From NCBI RefSeq assembly GCF_030758955.1, contig NZ_CP132360.1, positions 2,790,980-2,854,979 on the forward strand: DNA of 64,000 nt. The letters run 5' to 3'. Each line of letters opens with the position of its first letter. The stretch's first letter is position 1. The DNA is from Agrococcus beijingensis. GTDB taxonomy: Bacteria; Actinomycetota; Actinomycetes; Actinomycetales; Microbacteriaceae. The notes under the pieces were generated by a model. The model was not told where the DNA came from and did no database searches. It was given only the letters and a program-made list of their open reading frames with translations. This document shows positions 55,559 through 64,000 of the stretch, piece by piece. The position numbers and the translations under genes were made by a program.

Positions 55559-55640
55559 ATAAGCACATCCACGTCGCGGCGGTGATGGACACCATCGGAG
55601 GAATCCTCGCGAGCCTGACGATCAACGCGCTCATCGAGTG
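55559..55640 (+). pseudogene. IS110-family transposase, N-terminal scrap
   Basis: Immediately after the ISL3 right end, HKHIHVAAVMDTIGGILASL matches the first beta strands of IS110-type DEDD transposases. It loses similarity after about 25 residues. From 55641 to 55929 no further gene is visible. Confidence 0.5.
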
Positions 55641-55929
55641 GTTCTGTGGGCGATTATGCAACGCGACCTCCTCGATCGCACAGCATGGGAAACGAGGACG
55701 TAGCTCGCGTCCGCCATACTTGATGGATCGAGGGGTTCTGCAACCCGACCCGACGCCACACGCGCCTCTGCAACCTCGTCCCGGCTGAGTTCGGAGCCGT
55801 TCACACGACCGCCCTCGCCGCGACATGATCATCGCTGAGAACGTGTCCGGGAAGCTAGGTCGGGCTGCCTCGCGCGGATTGTAAAGGACGGCGTACTCCC
55901 CGCCTACTAAGCCATCCTCAGAGAGCCCC

Positions 55930-57186
55930 CTAATCGGAGATTCCCGCACGGTGTGCGATCCAAAACGCCAAGCCCAGGTTCACGAGAAGCAGCACAGTCT
56001 GGGTCAGGCTCATTGCCAAAATAGCGACGTACATCTCCTGATGAAAAGCGACGATCGCGACAATAGGCGCAATGGCGTAGACGACCGCGAACGGGAGGCT
56101 CACGTGTTGCTTCTGCAACACGACGAAGAGTGTAGAAATGGGTGATGTTGCGAGGTTTATGTATAGCCATGGTACGAGCACTTGGGCGTACCTACCTGCC
56201 TCGACCCATTGGTCTCCTAGTGCCCATGGAAACACGAGTGGGCTCAGCCAAAAAATCAACGCGAAAGGGATTGCGCTAATAAGCATCGACTTCACCACGC
56301 TACTCCGCACCGCGCGAAACAAGTCCTTGCGAGGCGTGCTGGCAAACTCCGGAAAGTACACCTGGCTTAGCGCCGCACCGATCAGGCTTGCTGGTACGTT
56401 GACAAGTCTCCACGCCTGCGAATACTGGCCGAGTGCCGAAAGCGACATGGAGCCGATGACCAGGTTGATCCCGTTCATTCGAAATGAATCGACTAGCGCT
56501 TGCGGCGCCGTGAGCGCTGGCAATCGCCAGTGCCGCCGAAACAGGTATGACCACTGTCGCAAATTGCGACCATCCTTTTTAAGGCGGCGAGACGGGTCGG
56601 AGAGCACCAGTAGTAATGCGGCAACAGCTTGCCCAGTAATCATTCCCAAGACTAGCCCGAAGCCTGACGGGTTTGGCACAAGGCCGGCAAGCGCCTGCGA
56701 TCCTGCAATCGCAACGGCCTGCAAGACGCGGTTCCGGCTGAGTATTCCGTATCGGTTCAGGCGCATGAACCAATACATCATTATAGCGTTGTACCCCAGA
56801 AGAAAAGTGCTCGGCCCGAGGAGCAGGATCAACCACCGCCAGTCACCGTCTATAGCGATGGGTAGCGCTGCGATCACGACACAGACAAGGGCTATTAGCA
56901 GGCTCGCGATCAATAATAGTCGCAGGGTCAGCTGTTTGACTGCAGCAGCTTCGCGGGGCGAACGCGGAAGCACGATTGCCATCTCGTACCGAAGAGTTGC
57001 TATCACGGACGCAAACGCCGTGATCGAGACAAAGATCGCATACTCTCCGAAAGCGATCGGGCTGTACATACGTGCAAGGAATGGCAATGCCGCCACCGTC
57101 GCAAGTTGCGCAATCACCGACCCGGAGAGCAGCGCCATGATGCTGCGTGCTCTGCTGCGACGCGTGCGCACCGAATTCTCCGACAT
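55930..57186 (-). CDS. Polysaccharide flippase (Wzx-like, MATE/PST superfamily)
   Basis: A 418-residue protein with 11-12 membrane helices. ARMYSPIAFGEYAIFVSITA and LRYEMAIVLPRSPREAAAVK near the N-terminus are typical of Wzx/RfbX exporters, as are QWRL-like YSQAWRLVNVPASLIGAALSQ and VYFPEFA. It would flip lipid-linked glycan units to the outer face. Codon use is clearly less GC-rich than the core (several TTA/ATA codons), indicating transfer. The glycosyltransferase 6 bases upstream is co-transcribed. Confidence 0.85.
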   Translation of the reverse strand: MSENSVRTRRSRARSIMALLSGSVIAQLATVAALPFLARMYSPIAFGEYAIFVSITAFASVIATLRYEMAIVLPRSPREAAAVKQLTLRLLLIASLLIALVCVVIAALPIAIDGDWRWLILLLGPSTFLLGYNAIMMYWFMRLNRYGILSRNRVLQAVAIAGSQALAGLVPNPSGFGLVLGMITGQAVAALLLVLSDPSRRLKKDGRNLRQWSYLFRRHWRLPALTAPQALVDSFRMNGINLVIGSMSLSALGQYSQAWRLVNVPASLIGAALSQVYFPEFASTPRKDLFRAVRSSVVKSMLISAIPFALIFWLSPLVFPWALGDQWVEAGRYAQVLVPWLYINLATSPISTLFVVLQKQHVSLPFAVVYAIAPIVAIVAFHQEMYVAILAMSLTQTVLLLVNLGLAFWIAHRAGISD

Positions 57187-57192
57187 TCGGTG

Positions 57193-58488
57193 CTAGCCCT
57201 TCGGCGGCGTCGCGAGATCTGCGAGGAGCGCAGCAAACTTGGAGAAGTTAGTCTCTGCCGACCACGCTCGCGCCCAGTGCGAGTGGCTCGACTTCACATA
57301 AGCGCGATAGGCTTCGTCGTCAGTGCTGAGCAGAGAGTTTAGGCGATCAGCAAGCTCTACCGGCGTCGGATTGGCGGGGAGGAGTCCGTCAAACATCCCT
57401 CCTTCGACATCGATTGTCTCGGAATTACCCCCGACATCAGTCGCGATAATCGGGAGGCCCTGGGAGAGTGCCTCCATGATTGAAACCGGCACACCCTCGG
57501 AAGCAGAGACATTGACGAACGCAGACCCAGGGTGCGCAGCGAGCCAATGCCGAACTTCAGCGTTCGCAAGACCTCCCACGAAGGAATAGGTACCAGCTTC
57601 AAGAAATTCTCCTGCCCGCTGACGGACGCTGCCAGCATAATCAGACTCATCTGGGCCGATGTGAAACCATCTCACTTTCCGGCCGCGCGCTTGGAGTTCG
57701 GCAAGTGCATCAATCAGCGATTCCAAACGCTTCACCGGCACGATAAATGAGCAAGACACAACCGTCATCAACTGTTGATCACTGTTGCAAGCGCTCAGCG
57801 CGGGAGCAACGCCGAGACGCGCGACGCGTATCTTGCCCCGGAACTGGGGGAATTTTTCGCGCAGGTAGTCAGCACCAGCTTGTGATACCGAGAATACGCT
57901 GTGCACATTTTCTAGCATATACGTGCGCGCCGGAAGATACTTCGATCTTTGGCGTTCGGCATAAATGTCGAATCCATGCGCACGTGCTACAATTGGAACG
58001 CGATTGAGATGCGTTATTGAACGTAACTCGATAGCAAGAGCTGTCGGCGAATGGAGCCAGTAACTATAGAAGACGCATCGGGATCTTCCCAACACGCGTT
58101 GCTCAAGCTCACGCGCCACCTCATTTGCGCGAATCTGTGCGTGTGTTCTCAAACGGAATTCCTGGAGTCTGCCGCGAAGAGACGCCCGAGCGCGAACGGC
58201 AGCCAATATCGCTTTCAGATTGAGCAATGGGTGCCGCACCATGTGCCGCAGAAGCAGGGAGGCTCGAGACTCCTTGTGAGCCGGAGCAAGTGTAACCACA
58301 TTGAGCGGAACTTGACGCCGGGGAGTTGCGTCCGCCACCGACGTAGTCGGGATGATAAGCACTAGCTCGAATTGCCTGGCCAAGAGAAGGATTTCGGACT
58401 CAATAAATTGCTCCCCACTGCCGAAGGGGAAACTCTCAGTAAATAAGACGACGACGCTGTCATCATCTGTGCCTGCTATAGGACTCAA
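57193..58488 (-). CDS. Glycosyltransferase family 4
   Basis: About 431 residues. The GT-B N-terminal domain starts VVVLFTESFPFGSGEQFIES; the C-terminal domain carries VSCSFIVPVKRLESLIDALAE and VNVSASEGVPVSIMEALSQG followed by LPIIATDVGG, the nucleotide-sugar E-x7-E region. TTG 58488 with GGAG nine bases upstream is chosen, because the frame further 5' runs into an IS3 remnant. It builds a surface polysaccharide with the flippase downstream. Other genes of such a cluster are missing, presumably lost to IS activity. Confidence 0.85.
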   Translation of the reverse strand: MSPIAGTDDDSVVVLFTESFPFGSGEQFIESEILLLARQFELVLIIPTTSVADATPRRQVPLNVVTLAPAHKESRASLLLRHMVRHPLLNLKAILAAVRARASLRGRLQEFRLRTHAQIRANEVARELEQRVLGRSRCVFYSYWLHSPTALAIELRSITHLNRVPIVARAHGFDIYAERQRSKYLPARTYMLENVHSVFSVSQAGADYLREKFPQFRGKIRVARLGVAPALSACNSDQQLMTVVSCSFIVPVKRLESLIDALAELQARGRKVRWFHIGPDESDYAGSVRQRAGEFLEAGTYSFVGGLANAEVRHWLAAHPGSAFVNVSASEGVPVSIMEALSQGLPIIATDVGGNSETIDVEGGMFDGLLPANPTPVELADRLNSLLSTDDEAYRAYVKSSHSHWARAWSAETNFSKFAALLADLATPPKG

Positions 58489-58606
58489 GGCGTCATGCTC
58501 CAGAGGTGGTAGCCAACACGCCAGCGCGTGGAGACACAACTGGCGTGCAAGCAAACGAGTCAGATTGATGGCGGTGGTACGAAGCCAGTTTAGGCCACAG
58601 TCTAAG

Positions 58607-59570
58607 TGAACCGTCCCCGGTTGATGCCGGTTCCTTTCGGGTCTGGAAGGAAGATAGGCATCATGCCGAACCAGATCCCGGAGGAGACGAAGCGGCGAGC
58701 GGTGAGGCTCGTGCTCGACCATCTCGATGAGTACCCGAACCTGGTGACCGCGTGCGAGACGGTATCGAAGCGGCTCGGTTTCGGTGCCGAGTCGCTGCGC
58801 CGCTGGGTTCGGCAGGCGCAGGTCGACGCCGGCGACCGGCAAGGCGCGTCGACGAGCGAGTCGGAGCGGGTGCGGCGGCTGGAGCGGGAAAACCGTGAGT
58901 TGCGCGAGGCGAACGCGATCCTGCGGGACGCGGCGGTTTCTTCGCCGGGGAACTCGACCCCCGACGCCGCTGATCGTTGGCTTCATCGACGTGCAGCGAG
59001 CCAAGGGCGCGCGGTCGAGTCGGTCTGCCAGGTCCTGCGCGAGCAGGGCGTGCAGGTCGCCGCACGGACCTACCGGGCGTGGAAGCACCCCCAGCCGAGC
59101 AACGGCAGCTCGCGGACGCGGTCATCATCGACGCGCTGAGGGCGACCTCCAGCACGTGACCGCGCATCTGCGCCGGCCGGCCACGACGTGTCCCAGCGGC
59201 GCGTGGACCGGTGGTGATGCGTGATCTCGGCCTCAACGGCCGTGTCCGGGGCCGCGGCGTGCGCACCACGGTCTCGGACAAGCACGTCGATCGCGCGCCC
59301 GACCTGCTCGAGCGCGACTTCACCTCGCCGGCCCCGAACCAGCGTTGGGTGGCGGACTTCACGTACGTGCGCACCTGGGCCGGGTTCGTGTACGTGTCGT
59401 TCGTGATCGACTGCTTCTCGCGCGCGATCGTCGGTTGGCAGGCGGCCACGACGAAGACGACACCGCTGGTCACCACGGCGCTGCGCATGGGCCTGTGGCG
59501 GCGCGACCGAGCCGGCCGCCCGGCGCTCGACGGACTGGTCCATCACAGCGATGCCGGGTCGCAGGGCGGA
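58607..59570 (+). mobile_element. Decayed IS3-family element
   Basis: The left end is TGAACCGTCCCCGG at 58607. OrfA starts at ATG 58663 (MPNQIPEETKRRAVRLVLDH, then SERVRRLERENRELREANAI) but shifts frame near 58930; OrfB sequence appears in successive frames (AVESVCQVLREQGVQVAART, then DFTYVRTWAGFVYVSFVIDC, HHSDAGSQ). At least two frameshifts and loss of the end after 59566 make it inactive. Confidence 0.82.
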
Positions 59571-59915
59571 TTCAACTGGTCGTCGCAACACCTCGATCAC
59601 GGAGGTGTGGGATGGGAAGAGCGAGGAAGTAGTTGCCTGAGGCGCCGGCGGGCGCTCGCCGGCAGTGGTCGGCGGATCGGGCCCTGCGGGCGACGATGCG
59701 GTCGCCCGGTCGACCCGAGCCGTGGCGTGCGGTGCAGCGGGCGTTCTGGCGGCTGATCGCCGAGGGGGCGACCACGGCTGACGCCGCGGTCGAGGTTGGC
59801 GTGTCGGAGCCGGTCGCTTCACGCTGGTTCCGCCACGGTGGCGGCATGTCGCCGATCAGTCTGGAAGAGCCCTCTGGGCGGTATCTGTCGTTCGACCTGG
59901 ATCGTGTCAGATTAG
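59571..59915 (+). mobile_element. IS30-family remnant (5' end and N-terminus)
   Basis: Begins with the end-like GGATTCAACTGGTCGTCGCA and encodes the IS30 N-terminal HTH: FWRLIAEGATTADAAVEVGV, SEPVASRWFRHGGGM and PISLEEPSGRYLSF. Homology stops at 59885 and the catalytic domain is gone. It is joined directly to the broken IS3 element. Confidence 0.75.
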
Positions 59916-60024
59916 TGCCCTGCGGCTGACCTGAGCGGGGGCCGAGGAACGTGACGACGCGGGGCTGGGTCATGGCTCCCAGCCTACGGTCGCGGGGGGG
60001 TGCACGGGCTGCTGACGAGCGCGT

Positions 60025-60567
60025 CTACCCGCCGAAGAGCTGTGCGGTGCGCGGCTCCGGGCATGCAGCCGTCGCCTCGGCTTCCTCTGCATCATTGAGC
60101 TGCATCATGACGTCGAGATACGGCGTCCAGATCTCTCCGCTCTGGACGCCCAAGTAGCGCTCGCGCCACACCTCGAATGACGGCGGCTCCGATATGGCGA
60201 GCGCCAGGTCGAGCCTTCGCAGGCAGTCGCCGCTCTCGACCAACGCCTCGAAGTAGCCCCGCATCTCATCCTCATTGAGCGGCTCGGGTTCGGGCGGCGC
60301 GACGAGCGCCACGCAGTCCTCGAACACCGACTCCGGCAGTCCGCCTTCGACGTTGATCCCCTCGCCCGGAGCCGCCGTGTAGCTGACCGGGTATCCGCGT
60401 TCGCGCAGGCAGTCCGCGACAGGTGTCATGTCAGGGTTGCCGTCGGCCAGCATCGGGTAGTCAGCGACCCGCGCATCTTGCGACGGTGGAACCGCATCAG
60501 CGCAACCGGCGACAGAAAACGCCACCACAAGGAGGAGGAGCGTGGACCGGCCCCGGGTCAAGTGCAA
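60025..60567 (-). CDS. Small lipoprotein, function unknown
   Basis: A 180-residue lipoprotein: signal STLLLLVVAFSVAGC with lipobox VAGC (Cys22). The mature part is acidic with pairs of cysteines (VADCLRERGYPVSY, EDCVALV, SGDCLRRLD, TAACPEP). No enzyme motif. TTG 60567 is the best available start; it overlaps the stop of the secreted protein upstream by 10 bases, so the two form an operon. Confidence 0.7.
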   Translation of the reverse strand: MHLTRGRSTLLLLVVAFSVAGCADAVPPSQDARVADYPMLADGNPDMTPVADCLRERGYPVSYTAAPGEGINVEGGLPESVFEDCVALVAPPEPEPLNEDEMRGYFEALVESGDCLRRLDLALAISEPPSFEVWRERYLGVQSGEIWTPYLDVMMQLNDAEEAEATAACPEPRTAQLFGG

Positions 60568-60881
60568 CGTCGGCCGGAGTAGGGGACCTCAGTGATCGAG
60601 GCGTAAGCACTACCACTCGTGATGCTCCGAAACCCGAAAGTGTTCTCTTGCACGTGGACATCGTTGCCGGTGTAGTACCACCACCGCTCACTCGTGCCCA
60701 ACGTCGACGACTGAGTGTGCCTAATGTTGCCGCGCGCGCTACTCCAGGTCTCGACAGTGCTGCCTGCGGCGCACGACAGCGAGCCATGATTCGCTGTGCC
60801 AGCCTGCGCAACGGCCGGCGTTGCCAATATCATCAGCGATGCAGCGGCAATGCCCGCAGTGAGTCGGGACCAGATTCTCAT
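60558..60881 (-). CDS. Small secreted protein, possible bacteriocin-like peptide
   Basis: A 107-residue protein from ATG 60881 (AAAGGAG upstream). The signal peptide ends near TPAVAQAGTA; the mature 75 residues are rich in Ser/Thr/aromatic residues (TVETWSSARGNIRHTQSS, SERWWYYTGNDVHVQ) with two cysteines, one near each end, able to form a single disulfide. Lactococcin-972-like bacteriocins have similar size and an ABC/HlyD operon nearby, as here at 61053-64000, but homology is not visible. It may equally be a wall-associated protein. Confidence 0.65.
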   Translation of the reverse strand: MRIWSRLTAGIAAASLMILATPAVAQAGTANHGSLSCAAGSTVETWSSARGNIRHTQSSTLGTSERWWYYTGNDVHVQENTFGFRSITSGSAYASITEVPYSGRRCT

Positions 60882-61052
60882 GAGTGGCTCCTTTGTCAAA
60901 GTGCCAGAACCTTAAGCCTCAAGTTGCGCCAAGCGCAAGAGTCCATTAGCACAGTACCTGCTGCGAGCCGAGATGGCCTTCTTGGCATCGTTGCCAGAAC
61001 GTGACCCGGCAACCTGCATCCCCGTACGTATGCTCACTCCGGGAGGATCACC

Positions 61053-62212
61053 GTGGCGACTTCTGACGTGATCGAGCACGAGCGGGCAGACCCCCGCCGG
61101 GCCGAGGCTGGCGCACCTGTCGAGGAGCGGGCTGTACATGCCCGCCGCAACCGCGGCGGCTGGGCACGGGGGGTCGGCATTGCCGTTGTGGCGCTGCTTG
61201 TCGGCGCCGCGGCTGGCTGGGCGGGCACGACGGTGCTCGCGCCGCCGCAGCAGGTGCTCGAGGCCGACGCGTTCTCTACCGTGGCGGTGGTGCCGGGCGA
61301 GGTGGGTTCGTCGATCACGCTCAACTCGGTGGCGTCCTGGGCGACGAGCCCGGTCGCGCTCAACGGCGCATCCGGCACCGTCACGAGCGTCGACATCGCT
61401 CCGGGCACATCGGTCGAGAAGGGTCAGCGCCTCTACTCCGTCAACCTACGACCAGTGGTCGCGGGGCAGGGCGCGATCCCCGCCTACGGCCCGATCGCGC
61501 CGGGCGATGCGGGCCCGCAGGTGTCGCAGCTGCAGCAGCTGATGACCGACCTGGGCTTCTGGCGCGGCGCGGTCAACGGCCGCTACACCGCGCCGTTCGC
61601 GACCGCCGTGCGCAACTGGCAGCGCGCATCCGGGTACCCCGTCGACGGCGTCGTGCAGGGCGGCGACATCGTCTGGGTGCCGCAGCTGCCCGCGCGCATG
61701 TCGCTCGACGGCGAGACGATCGCGACCGGCCGCATCGTCTCGGCCGGCGAGGGCGACATCGTCGCGCTCGGCAGCGCACCGACGTTCACCATCCCGCTGC
61801 AGCAGGCGCAGACGCGCTTCGCCCCGACCGGCACGCGCGTGATCGTGCAGGCGCCCGACGGTGCGCTCTGGGAGGCGGTCGCCGGAGCGCAGGCGGCCGA
61901 CCCGATGTCGAGCGAGACGGTGCACGTCGCGCTCGCCGCGCCCGACGGCGGCCCGGTGTGCGCGGATGCGTGCGACCTGATCGGCGCGGAGGGCCAGGCG
62001 ACGCTGATGAGCGAGATCGTCACCGTGCCGGCCGTCGCCGGGCTGGTTGTGCCCGCCTCGGCGATCACCACGGGCGGCGACGGGCGCGCGTTCGTCACCG
62101 ACGCGGACGGCGCGCAGCACGAGGTGACCGTCGTGCAGTCGGCGCGCGGGATGGCGCTCATCGAGGGCGTCGCCGAGGGGCTCGAGGTGCGCATCCCGGC
62201 GGCGCAGGGGCA

Positions 62213-62216
<4 letters not shown>
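61053..62216 (+). CDS. HlyD-like periplasmic adaptor with peptidoglycan-binding domain
   Basis: A 387-residue protein. After a basic cytoplasmic start there is one membrane helix (about 35-58, VGIAVVALLVGAAAGWAGTT). The biotinyl-lipoyl-like half-motif GTVTSVDIAPGTSVEKGQRL is followed by a PG_binding_1 domain (GDAGPQVSQLQQLMTDLGFW, AVRNWQRASGYPVDG) inserted in the adaptor, and a C-terminal beta domain. GTG 61053 with GGGAGG upstream. First gene of an ABC export operon; it would link a MacB-type transporter to the cell wall. Confidence 0.85.
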
Positions 62217-62910
<694 letters not shown>

Positions 62911-62914
<4 letters not shown>

Positions 62915-64000
62915 GGCTCGCGGCGGTGCTGCGCGAAGCGATCGCGACCGCTTGGGGCACGAAGGTCGCCTCGATCGTGTCGATCGTGATGGTCGCCGGC
63001 ATGGTGATCGCGGTGCTGCTCACCACCGGCCGCACCGTCGGCGCCCAGCAGGGCGTGGTCGACACGCTCGACGACGCCGGCACCCGCGCGGTCGTGGTGC
63101 GGGCACAGGAGGGCTCCGGCCTCGACACCTCCGCGCTCGCGCGGCTCGAGGGTGTCTCGTCGATCGCGTGGCTGGGCGGCTTCGGCTCCGCGCAGGATGC
63201 GACGAACACGCTCGTGCCCGGCGGCACGAAGGTGCCGATCCGGTTCGGGTTCGGCATCGACCTGGCGACCCTCGGCGTCACTGCGCCGAGCCTGCCCGGC
63301 ACCGCCTACGCATCCGCCGCCGCCCTCGAGCAGCTCGGCATGCACAGTGCGGCCGGCTCTGTCACGACCGCCGACGGCGTCGACTACTCGATCGGCGGCC
63401 GCATCGAGGTGCCCGAGCACCTGGCGTTCCTCGAGCCGCTCATCGTCGTGCCCGTCGAGGCGCAACTGGCGCCGGTGCTCGACGGCGGCGCGACCAGCGC
63501 GCAGGTGGTGCGCGGTGAGGATCTCGCGATCCTGGTCGCGATCGCTGATGACGCCGCGCATGTCGCGGGAGTGACCGATGCGGTGCGGGGCGTGATCGAC
63601 GTCACCGACCCGCAACTGGCGACCATCGAGACCAGCCAGCAGCTCGCGCAGCTGCGGCAACTGATCGACGCGCAGCTCGGCGGCGCCGGCCAGGCGCTCG
63701 TGCTCGCCATCTTCGGCCTCACCGCCGTGCTCGTCGCCGCCATCCTCTACGCACTCGTCATGATGCGCCGCAAGGACTTCGGCCGCCGCCGCGCCCTCGG
63801 AGCCAGCCAAGGCCTCATCGTCGGGCTCGTGCTCGCGCAGGTCGCGGCACTCGGATGCGTCGGGGCACTGCTGGGCGGCGCCGTCTCGTTCACCGCCATG
63901 GCCGTCGGCGGCGACCCGCAGCCACCGCCCAGCTACTACTTGGCCATCATGATCCTCGCCGCCGTCACCGCGACCGTCGCGGCGCTCGTGCCGGCTGCCG
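62911..64000 (+). CDS. FtsX/MacB-type ABC permease, partial
   Basis: The gene starts at GTG 62911 (four-base overlap) and is cut by the window end after 363 codons. The first helix (about 18-40, VASIVSIVMVAGMVIAVLLT) is followed by a large extracytoplasmic domain and then the FtsX core: ALVLAIFGLTAVLVAAILYALV, MMRRKDFGRRRALGASQG and further helices. MacB-like permeases move peptides or lipids by mechanotransmission. Substrate unknown; the divergent small secreted protein is a candidate. Confidence 0.88.

Noticed and set aside
60558..60881. Calling the small secreted protein a lactococcin 972 family member
   Set aside because: Size and neighbourhood fit, but I cannot see family sequence motifs; kept as a possibility only.

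Overview
High-GC actinobacterial chromosome segment, most likely Micrococcales and probably Microbacteriaceae (about 70% GC core genes, GTG/TTG starts, actinobacterial LexA boxes, CWB2-type surface proteins, DUF222-HNH and IS relics of that family). No species can be named from sequence alone.

Layout. 1-3402: beta-ketoadipate pathway end (pcaD partial, pcaC, pcaI, pcaJ, pcaF). 3419-8877: the SOS mutasome partners imuA' and imuB, each under its own perfect LexA box, but separated by two secreted or surface protein genes (one an LPXTG protein with 75-bp repeats); imuB has lost its 3' end at a dispersed repeat. 8970-15978: PfkB sugar kinase, acetyltransferase, lipoprotein alpha-amylase, and a heterodimeric ABC exporter preceded by a 25-codon upstream ORF. 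15980-37100: a less GC-rich accessory island between the exporter promoter and a tRNA-Ser(GGA) gene. It holds an intact MobF relaxase and a fragment of a second one, a serine recombinase module, WYL regulators, a small ABC transporter operon, a UvrA-like resistance ATPase, many broken genes, and a compact graspetide (ATP-grasp RiPP) cassette at 34595-36532 with two precursor peptides, a ligase and a membrane protein. The two halves of one WYL regulator lie 10.8 kb apart in opposite orientations and join in frame if 16064-26876 is inverted. 37103-45598: tRNA-Ser, secreted subtilase with cell-wall-binding repeats, pta-ackA, a membrane protein with a cytochrome b5 domain, and SRP RNA. 45728-52663: dnaX cut off after its third domain and joined to an antisense DUF222 fragment, then alcohol dehydrogenase, zincin, siderophore-interacting protein, a lipoprotein and an HTH protein. 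52664-59930: an IS graveyard (ISL3, IS110, IS3, IS30 pieces) surrounding a broken multicopper oxidase and two polysaccharide genes (flippase, glycosyltransferase). 60025-64000: small secreted protein and lipoprotein, divergent from an HlyD-like/ABC ATPase/permease operon that runs off the window.

How it fits together. Core functions are aromatic catabolism to succinyl-CoA and acetyl-CoA, acetate overflow (pta-ackA) and surface or secretion functions. The island is a mosaic of conjugative-element parts and resistance-type genes remodelled by transposition. The most novel unit is the graspetide cassette; the clearest mechanistic story is the transposition-type inversion that split the WYL regulator. 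Two junctions (dnaX/DUF222 and imuB/pcaF) either are real rearrangements or should be checked as assembly joins.
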